Assembly: GCF_019375475.1 (NCBI RefSeq)
Contig: NZ_JAHXGQ010000001.1
Location: forward strand, 496,001-560,000
From: Saccharothrix obliqua
GTDB lineage: Bacteria > Actinomycetota > Actinomycetes > Mycobacteriales > Pseudonocardiaceae
Direction: 5' to 3'
Length of the DNA: 64,000 nucleotides
Numbering within the stretch: position 1 is the first letter of the stretch; every line of letters begins with the position of its first letter. The translations under genes were made by a program, and so were the position numbers. The notes under the pieces are model-generated. The model was not told the DNA's origin and did not search any database. It was given only the letters and a program-made list of their open reading frames with translations. Positions 61,740 through 64,000 of this stretch are shown in pieces.

Positions 61740-64000
61740 ATGCACGTGTCCGAGCCGAAGCCGTTGAACCCGACCGAGCAGGACGCGCTGGTCAAGCAGA
61801 TCGGCCTGTCGCTGATGCGGGCCGCCCCGGAGGACTGGCGGCACGTGACGGCGGAGTACCGCGCGACCGGTCGGTACTTCGAGCTGTCCGCCGAAGTGCG
61901 TGCCGCGGACGGGACCATGCGCGCGTGGTCGCCACCCCAGGACGTGGCCGGTCTGTTCGCGCGCCTGCGCGCGGGCATGTACCGGGAGGGCCGGGGCAGC
62001 TGGTCCAACGCCCGTTACCAGCTCGACCACCCGTCCAGCTACAACCTCGACTTCGACCGCGCCGAGCCGGTGTGGCAGACGCCACCGCCGCCGCAGGCGT
62101 ACGTCGACGAGATGCGGTTCTTCCCGCGCACCGACGAGAACGTGCCGGACTGGCTGCGTCGCCGGCTGGCCCAGCAACCCGCCCAGCCGCGCTTCCGCAC
62201 GGCCCGCGTGTTCGACGGCGCGGGCCCGAACGGGCGTCCCTCGGCGCACCGGCCGCCGGTGCCCGACGACGAGCGGGAGCGGTTGCTCGCCTACCTGGAC
62301 CACGCGCCGGTCGCCGTGGTCGGGCGCGGTGGTTTCGACGCCGACGTGCTCAACCCGGAGGCGCCGGCCGTGGTGCCGGTGGCGTTCCAGACCGACGGCC
62401 ACTGGATCTGGCCCGCCGCGGTCGGCTACTACCTGCGCGCGTACGGCGTGCCGCCCGAGCCGGAGCTGGTGGAGCGGGTCAAGGCGCACGACTTCGAGCT
62501 GCCGGAGGTCCCGGAGGACGTCCGCGTGGCCGCCGCCGCGAACCTCGGCGCGCCCGCCGCGCCCCGCGACACGCCGCTGCCCGCCGTGCCCGTGCACGAG
62601 TTCCGGGAGTACGAGGAGCCGGTGGAGGTCGGCGAGACGGTCGCCGCGCTGCTGCCCGACCGCGCGTCGGCCGAGGACGGCCCGGTGCCCGTGGGTGAGA
62701 CGGTGCACCTCGGCGACGTCAAGCCGGAAACGGTCGAGTACGCGCAGGACGGTCCCCCGTACCGGGTGCGGTTCGAGGAGGACGGCGGCCCGGTCGTGGA
62801 GGACCGGTACCGGCGGGACACCTACGTCGACGGCATGGACCTGTTCGCGCCGGTCACCACGTACGACCGCGCGCCGGAGGAGGCGCAGACGTGGAGCCCG
62901 TTCGCGGACGAGGAGCCCGAAGCCGCCCGCGCCGCCGAGCCGGAGACCGAGGCCGAGCCCGAGCCGGTGGACGAGTCGCCGGCGGAGCCGGAGGCGGTCG
63001 AGGCGCCGGCGGCCGACGAGCCGGAGCGCGTCGTGGACGAGGAGGAGGCCGAGCGGACCACCGAGATCGAGGTGGACCAGGAGGAGCTGTTCCCCGAGCA
63101 GTCCTACGACCGCGGCCACCGGTTCGACGAGCACGACTCCGACGAGTCCGACCACACCGACTACGACGACACCGCCGACTACGAGGAACCGGCCGAGGAG
63201 GAGCCCCGGCAGGTGACGGTCGACGAGGAGCGCGAGCTGGTCGCCCTGCGCCGCGCGCTGGACGACCTCGAAGTGCCGGCCGCGGCGTACCGGTTCGGCG
63301 AGCCGGTCGACCGCACGTGGCGGCTGCGCGTGACCGACCGGGACTGGGAGGTGTCGTGGTACGACCACGGCCCCACCAAGCCGGTCCACTTCGAACACCT
63401 GGACGACGCCGCCGCCTACCTGGTCGGCAAGCTCGTCCTCACCGGCCACCGGGCGCCCCGCCCGCTGCCACCGCGCAACCAGCCGCCCCGCCCGCCCCGC
63501 CCCGAGGGCTTCCGCGAGGAACCGCACCACGAGCCGTTCCGCGACGAGCCGCGCCGCCCGGAGCCGTTCCGCGACGAACGCGCACCGGAGCCGCTGCCCG
63601 AGGAGCCGCCACGCCGACCGGAGCAGTTCCACGACGAACCGCCCCGCCCGCCGGAGCAGTTCCACGACGAGGCCCAGCGCGACGAGGTCCAGCGCCAGCC
63701 GGAGCCGTTCCGCGACGAGCCGCGCCAGCCCGAGCCGTTCCGCGATGACGTCCAGCGCCAGCCGGAGCAGTACCGCGATGACGTCCAGCGCCAGCCCGAG
63801 CCGTTCCGCGAAGACCTCCAGCGCCAGCCGGAGAACTTCCGCGACGAGCCGCGTCGGCCGGAGCCGTTCCGCGAGGAGCACCAGGCGCAGGCCGAGGGCT
63901 TCCGCGAGGAGCCGCCACGCCCCCCGCTGAACAACGGCTTCCGCGACGACCGCCGCGCCCCCACGCCGCCCCCGGCGCCACCCCGCGCGGAGGCCCAGGA
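61740..64000 (+). CDS. Paralogue of the TNT fusion with Glu/Arg/Pro repeats, 3' truncated
   Basis: At least 753 residues from ATG 61740 (ATG 61737 in frame; GGGGGAAG upstream), open to the window end. Domains: YezG-like 1-145 (LNPTEQDALVKQIGLSLMRA, SSYNLDFDRAEPVWQ, ENVPDWLRRRLA), the same repeat module as its neighbour (VAFQTDGHWIWPAAVGYYLR), an acidic linker (about 370-480), the second shared module (RRALDDLEVPAAAYRFGEPV, RDWEVSWYDHG), then reiterated QRQPEPFRDEP-type repeats from about 585. By homology a TNT domain is expected beyond the edge, but it is not seen. It is the third immunity-like domain in a row. Confidence 0.82.
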   Translation, partial: MHVSEPKPLNPTEQDALVKQIGLSLMRAAPEDWRHVTAEYRATGRYFELSAEVRAADGTMRAWSPPQDVAGLFARLRAGMYREGRGSWSNARYQLDHPSSYNLDFDRAEPVWQTPPPPQAYVDEMRFFPRTDENVPDWLRRRLAQQPAQPRFRTARVFDGAGPNGRPSAHRPPVPDDERERLLAYLDHAPVAVVGRGGFDADVLNPEAPAVVPVAFQTDGHWIWPAAVGYYLRAYGVPPEPELVERVKAHDFELPEVPEDVRVAAAANLGAPAAPRDTPLPAVPVHEFREYEEPVEVGETVAALLPDRASAEDGPVPVGETVHLGDVKPETVEYAQDGPPYRVRFEEDGGPVVEDRYRRDTYVDGMDLFAPVTTYDRAPEEAQTWSPFADEEPEAARAAEPETEAEPEPVDESPAEPEAVEAPAADEPERVVDEEEAERTTEIEVDQEELFPEQSYDRGHRFDEHDSDESDHTDYDDTADYEEPAEEEPRQVTVDEERELVALRRALDDLEVPAAAYRFGEPVDRTWRLRVTDRDWEVSWYDHGPTKPVHFEHLDDAAAYLVGKLVLTGHRAPRPLPPRNQPPRPPRPEGFREEPHHEPFRDEPRRPEPFRDERAPEPLPEEPPRRPEQFHDEPPRPPEQFHDEAQRDEVQRQPEPFRDEPRQPEPFRDDVQRQPEQYRDDVQRQPEPFREDLQRQPENFRDEPRRPEPFREEHQAQAEGFREEPPRPPLNNGFRDDRRAPTPPPAPPRAEAQ

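Noticed and set aside
60066..63881. A 1271-codon open frame on the minus strand
   Set aside because: It mirrors the TNT-type genes and its Arg/Leu/Val-rich repetitive translation comes from the repeats on the plus strand; no motif or start signal supports it.

Overview
The window is about 64 kb of very GC-rich actinobacterial chromosome. Gene content and order point to Pseudonocardiales (Saccharothrix/Lentzea/Actinosynnema-like): a GroEL1 with a His-Gly tail, a WhiB protein, a BldM-like regulator, a SigD/RsdA pair, an SsgB-like protein, GuaB plus GuaB3, and frequent GTG starts with 4-nt gene overlaps. No rRNA, tRNA, insertion sequence, phage gene or CRISPR array was recognised. Comparisons with Mycobacterium and Streptomyces are from memory of those genomes, not from a search.

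Layout. (1) 1-17.5 kb: the conserved block groEL1 (cut by the window edge) - whiB - MerR-like regulator - hypothetical - bldM-like - sigD - rsdA - DUF5319 - guaB - guaB3 - GMC oxidase - MBL/FAD monooxygenase pair - aldehyde dehydrogenase - guaA, matching the Mycobacterium Rv3417c-Rv3396c order. (2) 17.6-24 kb: a LiaFSR-like envelope-stress set (small membrane protein, PspC protein, PspC-fused kinase, response regulator), SsgB-like protein, a DMT exporter divergent from a LysR regulator. (3) 24-30.6 kb: two Ser/Thr kinases and four membrane proteins, several sharing one extracellular C-terminal domain. (4) 30.7-46.2 kb: HDAC-like hydrolase, chorismate mutase with what looks like a complete Phe/Tyr attenuator, uvrD/pcrA, M23 peptidase, sucCD, DUF5336 and DUF6350 membrane proteins, purN, purH and a repeat-rich membrane protein; much of this matches Rv0948c-Rv0957. 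(5) 46.3-53.3 kb: an SOS mutasome operon with a perfect LexA box, imuA', a Pro/His-rich ORF, imuB, an 18-residue-repeat protein, and dnaE2, all overlapping or 1 nt apart. (6) 53.3-56.8 kb: DUF3017, folD and two exporters. (7) 56.9-64 kb: a type VII-secretion-like toxin locus with a YbaB protein, a WXG100-like protein, a long WXG/CpnT-like protein, a solo immunity-like domain protein, and two large paralogues, one ending in a TNT-type NAD glycohydrolase domain; the last runs off the window.

How the parts relate. Guanine nucleotide synthesis (guaB, guaA, with purN and purH upstream in the pathway) and the TCA cycle (sucCD) form the housekeeping core. Development and stress control come from WhiB, BldM-like, SigD/RsdA, SsgB-like, the LiaFSR-like set and the kinases. 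The regions most worth testing are the chorismate mutase attenuator (32.0-32.2 kb), the two extra low-complexity ORFs coupled into the imuA'-imuB-dnaE2 operon, and the TNT-type locus at the right edge. In-frame low-complexity expansions recur in unrelated genes across the window.
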